The translations under genes and the position numbers were made by a program. A DNA stretch of 33,173 nucleotides from Nitrosomonas sp. GTDB taxonomy: Bacteria; Pseudomonadota; Gammaproteobacteria; Burkholderiales; Nitrosomonadaceae. Where the stretch lies: positions 1-33,173 of the forward strand of contig JAJFJJ010000026.1 of assembly GCA_021774195.1 (NCBI GenBank), in the 5' to 3' direction. A model generated the notes under the pieces. The model saw only the letters and a list, made by a program, of their open reading frames with translations, did no database searches and was not told where the DNA came from. Positions 8,053 through 17,026 of the stretch are shown one piece after another (the first letter of the stretch is position 1; each line of letters begins with the position of its first letter).

Positions 8053-9366
8053 TTAACTACTGACAATTTGAGAGAATTGGGCAAAATAATCAGGAAAAGT
8101 TTTAGAGACACATTCTGGATCATTAATTCGAATGGGTGTGGCTAAGCATGCCAGTGAAAAACACATTGCCATTCGGTGGTCATCGTAAGTATCGATAGCG
8201 GCATTGGGTGTTAGGCCATTTGCCGGTGGTGTGATTTGGAGATAATCTTTTCCTTCTACAATATGCGCGCCAAGCTTACGTAATTCTTTCGACATAGCGG
8301 CCAATCGATCTGTTTCTTTAAGGCGCCAGCTGGCAATATTTCTAAGCGTACTTGTTCCGTCAGCAAATAATGCGGCGATAGCAAGGGTCATAGCTGCATC
8401 TGGGATATGATTACAGTCTAAATCAATAGCTTGTAATAGGTTTTTTGTTTTCGAGAGATGTTCGCGGGATGATTCTATCCAAGTGTCACCCATTGAAATA
8501 TTTGCTCCCATTATTTTTAACGCCTCGGCAAAGTGTATATCACCCTGAGTACTGTCGCGTCCTACACCTTGAACACGGACAGGCCCACCGCCAATAGCGC
8601 CAGCTGCGAGAAAATAGGAAGCGGAAGAGGCATCCCCTTCGACAATGATATTTCCGGGACTACTGTAATTTAGTTTCTCACCCAAGGTAAATTGCTGCCA
8701 AGTTTCATCATGTGTAACTTGTATGCCAAAGCGCTTCATTTGGGCAATAGTTAATGCAATGTAAGGCTGTGAAATGAGCGTGCCCGTCACGGTAATGATA
8801 GATTTCTTGCCGGTCAATGGCAGCGCTATGAGTAACCCCGTCAGGAACTGGCTGGATACATTTCCTTTTACGGTGATGTTGTTAACATCATCATGATGGG
8901 GGCTGGCAGGATTAATTGCTAAAGGTGGAAAGCCGTCATTCTCCAAGTAGTTAATATTTGCACCCAGCTGGCGTAACGCATCAACTAAATCACTAATTGG
9001 GCGCTCATGCATGCGCGGTACACCAGATAATTCATAATGACCTTGCATTAACGATAATACGGCAACCAATGGACGAAAAGCTGTACCTGCATTGCCAAGA
9101 AATAGTTCAGCTTGTTTGGTGGCGAATTTTCCCGCGCTGCCAATCACGCAATAATCATTGTCGCCAGTTTGTTTAATGTTGACGCCTAATGTATTAAGTG
9201 CTTCTAGCATGCGTGCCGTATCATCTGAGATCAATAAGTCACGAATCTGGGTAGTGCCGTGAGCCAAAGCTGAGAGCAAGAGAATTCGGTTGGAGATGCT
9301 TTTAGAGCCGGGTAGTTGCACAGTGCCTTTGGCTATCTTAACAGTAGGCAGGTCAAGCCATTTCAT
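8053..9366 (-). CDS. aroA: 3-phosphoshikimate 1-carboxyvinyltransferase (EPSP synthase)
   Basis: This enzyme transfers enolpyruvate from PEP to shikimate 3-phosphate, the sixth step of the shikimate pathway. At 437 residues it has the usual length. Key motifs are [18 protein letters not shown] (PEP/S3P-binding Lys near residue 22), [29 protein letters not shown], and the C-terminal [12 protein letters not shown]. The sequence is of the class I type. In many betaproteobacteria hisC or tyrA/pheA stands upstream of aroA. Here aroA is first on its strand and is preceded by 349 non-coding bases, so its promoter should lie there. Confidence 0.97.
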   Translation of the reverse strand: MKWLDLPTVKIAKGTVQLPGSKSISNRILLLSALAHGTTQIRDLLISDDTARMLEALNTLGVNIKQTGDNDYCVIGSAGKFATKQAELFLGNAGTAFRPLVAVLSLMQGHYELSGVPRMHERPISDLVDALRQLGANINYLENDGFPPLAINPASPHHDDVNNITVKGNVSSQFLTGLLIALPLTGKKSIITVTGTLISQPYIALTIAQMKRFGIQVTHDETWQQFTLGEKLNYSSPGNIIVEGDASSASYFLAAGAIGGGPVRVQGVGRDSTQGDIHFAEALKIMGANISMGDTWIESSREHLSKTKNLLQAIDLDCNHIPDAAMTLAIAALFADGTSTLRNIASWRLKETDRLAAMSKELRKLGAHIVEGKDYLQITPPANGLTPNAAIDTYDDHRMAMCFSLACLATPIRINDPECVSKTFPDYFAQFSQIVSS

Positions 9367-9715
9367 AATGTTTGTAAAAAGTGATGAATAATCGGTCGGA
9401 GTAGGTAATCTTTGCCATGGATCCAGACAATTTTATATCATATATACTGTTTGTCTTGAATTAATCGGTATTTATTTGTGAAAACTATTTGATGGTTTAA
9501 GCATGTTAAATAACATTATTTAGATTCGGCCTGGACAACAATTTAATTTTAAAAATCTTTATCATTCTATCTTGTTTAAGGTAATCTATTGCGGTAGATT
9601 ACATAAAAGGCGCTTTATTTAGGGCGGTTGGGAAACAATTTGATTGATTTGTGTCTAAATGCTTAGATGCGAGTCGAAGTTGTGTTAAATATCATTACAA
9701 AAAAGAGGTTGATTA
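9367..9715. other. Divergent intergenic region between aroA and small membrane gene
   Basis: This AT-rich gap of 349 bases separates two genes pointing away from each other, so it should hold both promoters. I see no convincing paired -35/-10 boxes. The one clear structure is the perfect palindrome at 9581-9602, listed separately. No protein-coding frame on either strand looks real. Confidence 0.5.
9581..9602. promoter_or_regulatory. Perfect interrupted palindrome, operator-like
   Basis: GTAATCTA (9581-9588) and TAGATTAC (9595-9602) are exact reverse complements with the spacer TTGCGG. The 22-base dyad lies 114 bases before the ATG at 9716 and about 215 bases from aroA. Its size and arm length fit a site for a dimeric regulator spanning two helical turns. 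The protein is unknown. No T run follows, so a terminator is unlikely. Confidence 0.55.
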
Positions 9716-9961
9716 ATGGAAGACGCAGAAATTGCTTTAATGCTTTGTTTACTACTTATTCCTATTGCCATTTGGCTGCAAGTGTGGGTAAAAGGACGCA
9801 GGGTAGAACGACAAAATGAAATGGGTGAAGAAGAGTGGCAGACTACGGGTCGCGCGTTTGTTTCGATCATTTTGGAAGGAACAGCAGTAATAGGCGGTTT
9901 GATTATTATTATTGTCGCATCTGGCGGCGTGATTAAATATATTATGAATTTCTATATGTAG
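9716..9961 (+). CDS. Small two-pass membrane protein, unknown function
   Basis: This is an 81-residue protein with an AGAGG ribosome site nine bases before the ATG. It has one hydrophobic segment at about residues 6-24 (ALMLCLLLIPIAIWLQVWV). A charged loop follows (KGRRVERQNEMGEEEWQTTG), and then a second hydrophobic segment at about 53-74 rich in Ile, Gly and Val. The loop has basic residues just after segment one. I do not recognise a family. It stands alone, divergent from aroA and convergent with topB, with a palindrome upstream. The good ribosome site and membrane pattern make it likely to be real, although no homology could be tested. Confidence 0.6.
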   Translation: MEDAEIALMLCLLLIPIAIWLQVWVKGRRVERQNEMGEEEWQTTGRAFVSIILEGTAVIGGLIIIIVASGGVIKYIMNFYM

Positions 9962-9970
9962 TTCTATTTC

Positions 9971-10028
9971 TGGGATCGCCAAGAAGATCTAGATACTAAT
10001 TGATATTTTTCATAACTGGCGATTCCCA
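9971..10028. terminator. Inverted repeat between convergent genes
   Basis: TGGGATCGCCA (9971-9981) pairs with TGGCGATTCCCA (10017-10028) with a single bulged base, around a 35-base loop. It falls in the 82-base gap between the ends of the small membrane gene and topB, where a bidirectional terminator is expected. The loop is long and the T tract poor, so the terminator role is tentative. Confidence 0.35.
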
Positions 10029-10043
10029 TCTTGTCTCTTCAAA

Positions 10044-12542
10044 CTAAGTCGTTTTACTGGCCGGTTTTGCCTTAGTGGTTTTCTTTTTAGTTTCCTTAGG
10101 TTTTTTCTGTTCGAATTCAAAGCCAATTTTTCCATCTGGGTTCTGTACCAGGTAGGCAGAAAACGGCCTGCCTTTTTTGGAAATAAATTTTGTCAGTAAG
10201 TCTGTTTTGCCGGTTTCTAAAAGTTTAGTAACTTGTTCACGTTCTATCGGGCGTTCAAGAATGATTTTTCCGGTTCTAAAACTACATGACTTAGCTGGCC
10301 CAACAGATTTTTCGCAAACATAATGCATACCGTGTTCATATACGGCATGACTGCATTGTGGGCATTTACCAACCGTTTCTTGACCAGTAAAATCAACAGG
10401 CTCTGCATTATCATCATCATTGCCAAAATCAAATTTCATTTCGAGTTCATCTGTCAATTTGATATTGGCGTTAAACAAACGTCCCATTTTGCTACGGAAA
10501 CCTTGTAGCGGGCCAACTTCACGTTCGGTGATTAAAGTTTCCATTTCATCCACTTCAAACTGACGGCCAGCCAGAATTTTCCACAGTGCGAAATCACACT
10601 TCTGGCACTGAAATTTTTTGTAGGTTTCATGAACGACACCGCCACATTTGGGACATGGCGATTGGAGGGTGGAAAAGTCGCCCTCAATGGTTTCACCACG
10701 ATGACTTTTGGCTTGTTCAACCATCTTGCGCGTCATTTCGGCAATGTTTTCCATAAAGGCACTACGTTTTAATTCACCTTGCTCAATTTGCCGTAATTGA
10801 AATTCCCAGTTCCCTGTTAATTCAGGAGAAATCAGTTCAGGGACTTTAAGACCACGTAATAAAGTAATCAGAGAAAAGGCTTTGGCTGTCGGGTGAAGCT
10901 CGCGACCAATACGCAGTAGATAATTTTCATAGACCAAACCTTCAATGATGGCGGCACGTGTTGCTGGCGTACCTAATCCTTTCGCACTCATAGCGGCACG
11001 TAATTCTTCATCTTCAACGAGCTTGCCAGCACCTTCCATGGCGGAGAGTAGTGTTGCTTCATTAAATCGAGCTGGCGGACGCGTTTGATGATCAATAATT
11101 TTAACTTCTTCGGTAGTTACCTGTTGGCCTGGGGTAATGGCGACTAGTGTGGAATCGTCATCCGCATCATTTTTATTGACCGATTTGCCGTATACGGCTT
11201 GCCATCCAGGGTTTACCATGACTTTTCCTTCGGTTTTGAAGGGTTCATCTTCAACACGAGTAATTCTTGTGGTAATCAAGAACTCAGCAGCCGGGAAGAA
11301 AATGGCGAGAAATCGCTTGGTAACTAAATCATAGAGTTTGCTTTCAGCCTCATTGAGTTTCTTAGGGTTCAATAACGTCGGAATAATGGCAAAGTGGTCT
11401 GAGATTTTTGCATTATTAAAAATACGTTTGTTGGGTTTAACCCAATCTGAGGTTAAAATTTTACTCGCAAAGGTTGCGTAATTGGTGTCTGCCAGATTTT
11501 GTAAGGTGTCTTTAACCGTAGCAATATAATCTTCCGGTAGTGCGCGTGAGTCAGTACGTGGGTATGTCAGTACTTTATGTCGCTCATATAAAGCTTGTGC
11601 CAGACCTAGGGTGGCTTTGGCAGAAAAACCGAACCTGCTGTTGGCGTCACGTTGCAAGCTGGTTAAGTCATACAGTAGCGGGCAAGTCTCTTTAGATGGT
11701 TTGCTTTCTTCGCTGACATTACCGGGTTTGTTCTGGCATTTGCTCTGTATGACTTCGGCTTTGTCCCGTATCCATAACCGTTCCGCTTTTAATTCATTAT
11801 TTGTTTTGTCTTTCGTGAATTTCTCATCAAACCATTTACCAACATAGTTGCCAGCCTCAGTTGAAAAAGTACCATGTATTTCCCAGTAATCTTTCGGTTT
11901 GAACTTTTTAATCTTTTCTTCACGCTCGACAAGAATGGCAAGTGTTGGTGTTTGTACGCGACCAACAGTAGTCTTATGAAAGCCGCCTTCCTGAGAGTTA
12001 AAAGCGGTCATGGCACGTGTACCGTTGATACCGACTAGCCAATCTGATTCAGAGCGACTGACTGCCGCTTCTGCCAGTGATTGCACTTCAGAATGATCAA
12101 GGAGATTCTTAAATCCCGTTCGAATGGCATCCGGTGTCATGGATTGCAGCCAAAGTCGTTTAATGGGCTTTTTCGTGCGCACATGCTGCACGATATAATG
12201 AAAAATTAATTCACCTTCCCGCCCCGCATCACAGGCGTTGATGATAACGTCGATGTCTTTTCGCTTGATTAACTTGGTGAGTAATTTTAGACGAGAGGAT
12301 GTCTTCTCAATTGGGTTTAAACCAAAGTGTGGCGGGATGACCGGTAAGTTGGCGAAACTCCATTTGCCGCGTTTTACTTCATATTCTGCAGGAATGACAA
12401 GTTCAAGCAAATGACCAACTGCTGAGGATACGACATGCTCGTCACTTTCAAAGTAGTCGGTGTGTTTGGTAAAGCCGCCCAGGACGCGAGTGATGTCTGT
12501 CGCAACAGATGGTTTCTCGGCGATAATCAAAGACTTGCTCAT
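10044..12542 (-). CDS. topB: DNA topoisomerase III (type IA)
   Basis: This enzyme cuts one DNA strand through a 5'-phosphotyrosine link to decatenate and relax DNA. The 832-residue protein opens with the TOPRIM glutamate motif (LIIAEKPSVATDI) and the metal-binding DAGREGELIFHYI (residues 104-116). The catalytic tyrosine is Tyr327 in LTYPRTDSR. The C-terminal third has two zinc-ribbon-like modules: CPKCGG with QCQKC, then CPQCSH with a second cysteine pair. It ends in a lysine-rich tail that could bind DNA or RNA. It is last in a likely LysM-dprA-smg-topB unit. The topB name rests on the N-terminal domain order; it is not TopA because TopA-specific features are absent. Confidence 0.93.
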   Translation of the reverse strand: MSKSLIIAEKPSVATDITRVLGGFTKHTDYFESDEHVVSSAVGHLLELVIPAEYEVKRGKWSFANLPVIPPHFGLNPIEKTSSRLKLLTKLIKRKDIDVIINACDAGREGELIFHYIVQHVRTKKPIKRLWLQSMTPDAIRTGFKNLLDHSEVQSLAEAAVSRSESDWLVGINGTRAMTAFNSQEGGFHKTTVGRVQTPTLAILVEREEKIKKFKPKDYWEIHGTFSTEAGNYVGKWFDEKFTKDKTNNELKAERLWIRDKAEVIQSKCQNKPGNVSEESKPSKETCPLLYDLTSLQRDANSRFGFSAKATLGLAQALYERHKVLTYPRTDSRALPEDYIATVKDTLQNLADTNYATFASKILTSDWVKPNKRIFNNAKISDHFAIIPTLLNPKKLNEAESKLYDLVTKRFLAIFFPAAEFLITTRITRVEDEPFKTEGKVMVNPGWQAVYGKSVNKNDADDDSTLVAITPGQQVTTEEVKIIDHQTRPPARFNEATLLSAMEGAGKLVEDEELRAAMSAKGLGTPATRAAIIEGLVYENYLLRIGRELHPTAKAFSLITLLRGLKVPELISPELTGNWEFQLRQIEQGELKRSAFMENIAEMTRKMVEQAKSHRGETIEGDFSTLQSPCPKCGGVVHETYKKFQCQKCDFALWKILAGRQFEVDEMETLITEREVGPLQGFRSKMGRLFNANIKLTDELEMKFDFGNDDDNAEPVDFTGQETVGKCPQCSHAVYEHGMHYVCEKSVGPAKSCSFRTGKIILERPIEREQVTKLLETGKTDLLTKFISKKGRPFSAYLVQNPDGKIGFEFEQKKPKETKKKTTKAKPASKTT

Positions 12543-12648
12543 TATTTTTCCGTTTGATTGATATGGGCGATAGATGTTTCTTGCTCAACACATTTTATTG
12601 AAATAGCCATTTAACTTGGGTTAGATTAATAAAATGCTACTCGATTTA

Positions 12649-13107
12649 TCAGTGCCGATAGTGAGAATCACTGATTACAAGTAGTTTTTCAAGAACGGTA
12701 TCATCCGTGATTTGATTTTGTATCCAAAGTTCTGTTAGGACAATTAATTTTATTTTTTCAAGACTTGATGAATCTTCATCCATGGAAAGAACTCGGTCAA
12801 TTAATAGTTCACGCTGTAGGGCGTTAATAATGTTGGCCTGCTGTAGGAAAAATATAAAGCCACGACCTTCAGTATCTATTCTATCTGTTTCATATTCGGT
12901 ATAACAGCGAAAAGAGTTGCTGTCAGCGAGTGAGGCGGGATAGTTGCCGATATCGTGCCGAGCTAATTCTGACAACCACTCTAATGCTTGGTTAATGTCT
13001 TCGTCAGCAAAACCAGCAATGGTTAATTTACGTGTAAGGGTGGCGGAGTCGGGGTAATTCCCTGAATCAAAGTAATTTTCAAATAGATAAACGAGTATAT
13101 CAAACAT
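12649..13107 (-). CDS. smg: Smg family protein (DUF494)
   Basis: This is a 152-residue protein beginning MFDILVYLFENYFD, the characteristic start of the Smg/DUF494 family. The region around FADEDINQALEWLSEL matches the conserved middle, and the second half is helical with ALQRELLIDRVLSMDED and LWIQNQ. The biochemical function is not established. It sits between dprA and topB, the arrangement seen in many proteobacteria, with 84 bases to dprA and 106 to topB. The length is normal. Confidence 0.93.
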   Translation of the reverse strand: MFDILVYLFENYFDSGNYPDSATLTRKLTIAGFADEDINQALEWLSELARHDIGNYPASLADSNSFRCYTEYETDRIDTEGRGFIFFLQQANIINALQRELLIDRVLSMDEDSSSLEKIKLIVLTELWIQNQITDDTVLEKLLVISDSHYRH

Positions 13108-13191
13108 AGCATAGTGTTCTTAATTGTAGTTAAAAGTAGGCTTACTGGGAACCTTAGTTCTTATACATATCATGTATTTCAGCAGCATACG

Positions 13192-14286
13192 TTATTGAAT
13201 TCGTTGGTAACAGCCTCCTGGCAGAGTGGCGATATGTCCGTCCAACTCAAGCGTTAATAGCATGGCGGATACTGCTTCTGCCGTCAAGCCGCTACGATCG
13301 CATAATGTGTTAATGTCGACCGCATCATAACCTAGATATTCGAGTAATCCATTGTTTTTTGCCGAATCTTGTGGTCTTGTTTTTTCTGTGACATCAATGG
13401 GGTCTATGGTTGGTTGAAAATTAAGTTCATCCAGAATGTCTTGTGTGTTCTCGACCAATTTGGCGCCTTGTTTAATTAACGCATGGCAACCTTTTGATAA
13501 TGGTGAGTGGATAGACCCTGGTATCGCTAAAACTTCTCGCCCTTGTTCTAAAGCCTGACGTGCCGTAATTAGAGAGCCACTTCGTAGTGCCGCTTCTATT
13601 ACCAGGCAACCAAGACTCATGCCACTGATTATTCGATTCCTACGAGGAAAATTTCTGCCGATAGCTGGTGTTCCAAGTGGAAATTCTGAGATCAACGCGC
13701 CATCCCTTGCTAATTGATGGGCTAATTGATGATTTCTTGCTGGATAGACGATATCTAGGCCCGTTCCCACAACGGCGATACTTGCTGCTGTACCGCGCAA
13801 ACCGCCTTGGTGGGCGGCAGTATCGACACCGAGTGCCATGCCGCTAATAATACAAAGCCCGGCATTGCTGGCTGCTTCAGAAAGAGCTTCTGCATTAGAT
13901 AAACCTTGAGGTGTTGCGTTGCGGCTACCCACAACGGCAAGCGCCGGTTTGCTCAAGAGCGTTCTCTGCCCTTTAAAATAGAGTAAGGGGGGTGGGTCCG
14001 GGATATTCAGTAAGTGGCTGGGATAATCGGAGTCGGCTAGTGTAATAATCGAGTTGGCAGAACCTTCCAGCCATGTAAGTGCTGTGGAAATTTTTTCAAC
14101 ATCAGCACCTCGTAAAAGATTCTTGACTGTGGGCTTTTTAATCACGCGTTCCAAAGCAGCGGTGCTAGCAGAAAGAACGTTACTAGGATTACCAAAAGCA
14201 ATCAACAGTCTACGGATGGATTCATCACCTAGGCCCTTAATTAAGCATAGATTGAGCCAGGATTCGATGTCTGGTGGATGGTTCAT
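13192..14286 (-). CDS. dprA: DNA-processing protein DprA
   Basis: DprA binds incoming single-stranded DNA during natural transformation and loads RecA. The 364-residue protein has an N-terminal helical (SAM-like) region, with LCLIKGLGDESIRRLL at about 12-27. The Rossmann-fold core contains AVVGSRNATPQG, GMALGVDTAAHQGGL, VVGTGLDIVYPARN and GSLITARQALEQGREVLAIPG. A C-terminal winged-helix segment (about 310-364) follows. All parts are present. It begins 16 bases after the LysM gene, so the two are probably one transcript. Presence of dprA alone does not show that the organism is transformable. Confidence 0.96.
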   Translation of the reverse strand: MNHPPDIESWLNLCLIKGLGDESIRRLLIAFGNPSNVLSASTAALERVIKKPTVKNLLRGADVEKISTALTWLEGSANSIITLADSDYPSHLLNIPDPPPLLYFKGQRTLLSKPALAVVGSRNATPQGLSNAEALSEAASNAGLCIISGMALGVDTAAHQGGLRGTAASIAVVGTGLDIVYPARNHQLAHQLARDGALISEFPLGTPAIGRNFPRRNRIISGMSLGCLVIEAALRSGSLITARQALEQGREVLAIPGSIHSPLSKGCHALIKQGAKLVENTQDILDELNFQPTIDPIDVTEKTRPQDSAKNNGLLEYLGYDAVDINTLCDRSGLTAEAVSAMLLTLELDGHIATLPGGCYQRIQ

Positions 14287-14302
14287 GGGTCTCAGGCATC
14301 TT

Positions 14303-15328
14303 TTATGGTGTTTCTACAACGTCAAGTAATTTCATGGACTGAATGCTTTGTACGACTAATGCATATGATACGTTTTCAAAAATCCGGAACACAAACACTA
14401 ATCCGGTACGTTCTTCTGGTAATTCTACCATTTTTCCATTTTCTAGTTTTGCTTGGCTTCTACGGTTAACAGCCAGTACATGACCCATCTCTAAACCGTC
14501 CGACGCACCCTTATTCAGTGCAATGATGGCGCCTCTGCCAATTTCCGTTACACCACCGTAGACGGAAATAATTCGTCCGTAAATGGGGAATTCAGGCGCA
14601 TGTGGAACGTAATTGTTGAAAATAATGCCTGGAGAGGGTACTAAACGATCACCTTTTAAAATTTCTTCTGTGGTGCTGGTGATCATAATGGTGCTAATTT
14701 CATCGAACACTTGGACTCTAGCATTCCCTAGATAAACGGCTTCATAGCCTAGAATTTGATTACTGTTGTCTGGGTCTTTCAGTGCTTTCCCAGGACGGAA
14801 AATTTGCCATGTTGTTCCTTGATCCGTTGGTACATTGCTGGCATAAACCGTGTTGCCAGCACTCAGAATGACGCGGTTGTCGCTTGATCCGAGTAAATAA
14901 GGAGCATTCGCAAGTCCATTTTTCTCAACAACTAATGGTTGGGTCAGGAATGGTTCGATCGCTGTGGCAGGTATACTCGGTATCGCTTTGATGCCAGATT
15001 CTTCTGGTCGTATATTTGGCGATAGTTTAACGGTTTCTTTATCAGATGCTAATTTTAAGCGTGTGCCATAAAGGGTTTTTTCGATAACAATGACATCGCC
15101 GGGGTAAATTCTGTGTGGGTTTTTAACTTGTTCACGATTTAATCCCCAGATCTGTGGCCATTGCCAAGGATTTTCTAGGAAGCGTGACGCGATTCCCCAC
15201 AACGTGTCGCCCTGCACTACGACATGGCGTTCTGGTGAATCATTTCTAAGCTGGATATCATTGGCATTAACGGACTGAATGGATAGCAGACTCAAGAATA
15301 AAATCATAGATATTATAGTTTGGCGCAT
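14303..15328 (-). CDS. Secreted LysM-domain protein
   Basis: This is a 341-residue protein from the ATG at 15328. That start is chosen because TGGAGG lies eight bases upstream and the next residues form a signal peptide (MRQTIISMILFLSLLSIQ...VNA); a longer frame begins 13 codons earlier without support. One LysM domain follows (about residues 33-82: HVVVQGDTLWGIASRF ... NPHRIYPGDVIVI), which binds peptidoglycan. The remaining 250 residues are strand-rich, with repeated YLG and GDRL patterns, and resemble the LysM proteins commonly encoded beside dprA in betaproteobacteria. It is divergent from def across 112 bases. It is probably periplasmic and cell-wall associated; the precise role is unknown. 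Confidence 0.85.
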   Translation of the reverse strand: MRQTIISMILFLSLLSIQSVNANDIQLRNDSPERHVVVQGDTLWGIASRFLENPWQWPQIWGLNREQVKNPHRIYPGDVIVIEKTLYGTRLKLASDKETVKLSPNIRPEESGIKAIPSIPATAIEPFLTQPLVVEKNGLANAPYLLGSSDNRVILSAGNTVYASNVPTDQGTTWQIFRPGKALKDPDNSNQILGYEAVYLGNARVQVFDEISTIMITSTTEEILKGDRLVPSPGIIFNNYVPHAPEFPIYGRIISVYGGVTEIGRGAIIALNKGASDGLEMGHVLAVNRRSQAKLENGKMVELPEERTGLVFVFRIFENVSYALVVQSIQSMKLLDVVETP

Positions 15329-15440
15329 GAATGCCTCCAGTTGCAGGATTAAGTTTGTTGAAAACATGAGACACAGATATTGATGAACAATGATACGATT
15401 TATATATTACTTTTAGTTTATTAAATTACACAATTTTTTT

Positions 15441-15944
15441 ATGGCTATTCTAAAAATATTACAATACCCGGATGAGCGGTTGCATACTGTCGCAACACGG
15501 GTAACGAAAGTTACAGATAAGACACGTTTATTGATAAGAGATATGGCTGAAACGATGTATGCTGCGCCTGGAATAGGTTTGGCGGCTACGCAAGTGGATG
15601 TTCATGAGCGTATTGTGGTGATTGACACATCTGAGAAGCGAGATCAATTACTGGTTTTAATTAATCCGGAAATTATAGCTAATAACGGAGAATCTGATTA
15701 CGAGGAAGGCTGTTTATCTGTTCCCGGTATTTATGGCAAAGTACGGCGTGCAGAATCGATAACGGTAAAAGCCTTAAATGCCGATGGGAATTCATTCGAG
15801 TTAGCAGCGGAAGGGTTGTTGGCAGTATGTATTCAGCATGAAATGGATCATTTGGTTGGTAAAGTGTTTGTGGAATATTGGTCGTCATTGAAGCAGGCTC
15901 GTGCGTTGGCAAAATTAAAGAAAAAACAGCGTAGTATTATGTGA
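15441..15944 (+). CDS. def: Peptide deformylase
   Basis: Def removes the formyl group from the N-terminal methionine of new proteins. The 167-residue protein carries the three family motifs: GIGLAATQ (about 45-52), EGCLSVP (metal-binding Cys) and QHEMDHLVG (two metal-binding His and the catalytic Glu). The ATG follows an A/T tract with no clear ribosome site. It opens the plus-strand run def-fmt-rsmB and is divergent from the LysM gene. A 125-base gap to fmt holds no gene, so fmt may have its own promoter. Confidence 0.97.
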   Translation: MAILKILQYPDERLHTVATRVTKVTDKTRLLIRDMAETMYAAPGIGLAATQVDVHERIVVIDTSEKRDQLLVLINPEIIANNGESDYEEGCLSVPGIYGKVRRAESITVKALNADGNSFELAAEGLLAVCIQHEMDHLVGKVFVEYWSSLKQARALAKLKKKQRSIM

Positions 15945-16069
15945 TGGCGTTGCTTTTGTATTATCGCGCGCCGCCAGATTTTTTTGTTATTAAAAAATAA
16001 ATGATCGTTATTGGGTATGATGATTGGTTTTATCTCGTTCAATAGCAGTAAATCTCTTTTAAGAATGAA

Positions 16070-17026
16070 ATGAAAATTATTTTTGCCGGAACCCCTTTTT
16101 TTGCTGCAACTGCATTAGAGGCTTTAATTAATGCAGGACATGAGATCGTTTTGGTTCTGACTCAGCCAGATCGTCCCGCAGGTCGAGGAATGAAGCTAGT
16201 CGCTAGTGCGGTAAAACAACTGGCATTACAACATCAATTGGAAGTATCGCAACCACAGCATTTGAAGAATCCGGCAGTGCACGAGCAATTGCAAGTATTA
16301 GGGGCAGATGTGATGGTGGTTGCAGCTTATGGTCTTATTTTGCCGCAAAGTGTGTTAGATATACCACGCTTGGGTTGCTTGAATATTCATGCTTCTTTAT
16401 TACCCCGCTGGCGTGGAGCAGCACCGATTCAGCGGGCTATTTTGGCAGGGGACGAGGAAACTGGAATTACCATTATGCAAATGGATGAAGGCTTGGATAC
16501 GGGAGATATGTTGTTAACACGTCAATTGGAGATTGAGTCAGATGAAACCTCTCAATCGCTACATGATAAGTTATGTGTTTTGGGTGCGCAAAGTATTATT
16601 GACGCATTAGATTTATTGTCTCGGGGGGAGCTTAATCCAGTCGCTCAGAATGGTGCGCAGGCAAATTATGCCGCCAAAATAAAGAAAGCTGAAGCGGAAA
16701 TTGATTGGCGGCAATCAGCGGAGCAAATCAGCCGGGTTGTACGCACATTCAATCCAAGTCCCGGCGCATTTACTTTTTTGCAAAGTAATTTAGTGAAAAT
16801 TTGGCAGGTGCAGTTAGTCGCAGGAAAAGCCAGCCAGCCAGGGGAAATTGTTTCAATTGGTCGTAATGGATTCATTGTGTCTTGTGGCGAAGGGGTGCTT
16901 CGACTGGAAGTTATACAAAAATCCGGTGGGAAAAAATTAACTGCTGAAAACTTTCTGGCTGGTCATGCGATACAACCTGGTGAATATTTTGGGTCAGAGC
17001 GTTTGATTGATTCTGAAGATGATTAA
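16070..17026 (+). CDS. fmt: Methionyl-tRNA formyltransferase
   Basis: Fmt formylates initiator Met-tRNA using 10-formyltetrahydrofolate. At 318 residues it has the normal length. The catalytic segment NIHASLLPRWRGAAPIQRAI (about 104-123) contains the Asn and His of the active site, and DEGLDTGDML holds the Asp. The N-terminal Rossmann part starts MKIIFAGTPFFAATAL, and a C-terminal tRNA-binding domain follows from about 205. It overlaps the start of rsmB by eight bases, which suggests translational coupling. Together with def it forms the formylation-deformylation pair. Confidence 0.97.
   Translation: MKIIFAGTPFFAATALEALINAGHEIVLVLTQPDRPAGRGMKLVASAVKQLALQHQLEVSQPQHLKNPAVHEQLQVLGADVMVVAAYGLILPQSVLDIPRLGCLNIHASLLPRWRGAAPIQRAILAGDEETGITIMQMDEGLDTGDMLLTRQLEIESDETSQSLHDKLCVLGAQSIIDALDLLSRGELNPVAQNGAQANYAAKIKKAEAEIDWRQSAEQISRVVRTFNPSPGAFTFLQSNLVKIWQVQLVAGKASQPGEIVSIGRNGFIVSCGEGVLRLEVIQKSGGKKLTAENFLAGHAIQPGEYFGSERLIDSEDD

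Noticed and set aside
9685-9982. Minus-strand frames opposite the small membrane gene (9685-9870, 9752-9982)
   Set aside because: They have low-complexity Asn/Arg/His-rich translations without a ribosome site. The plus-strand frame has a good site and a sensible membrane pattern.
15945-16069. Weak TGGCG...CGCCA stem followed by T's between def and fmt
   Set aside because: There are only five pairs with a loop of over 20 bases. The T run is attractive, but the stem is too poor to call a terminator.
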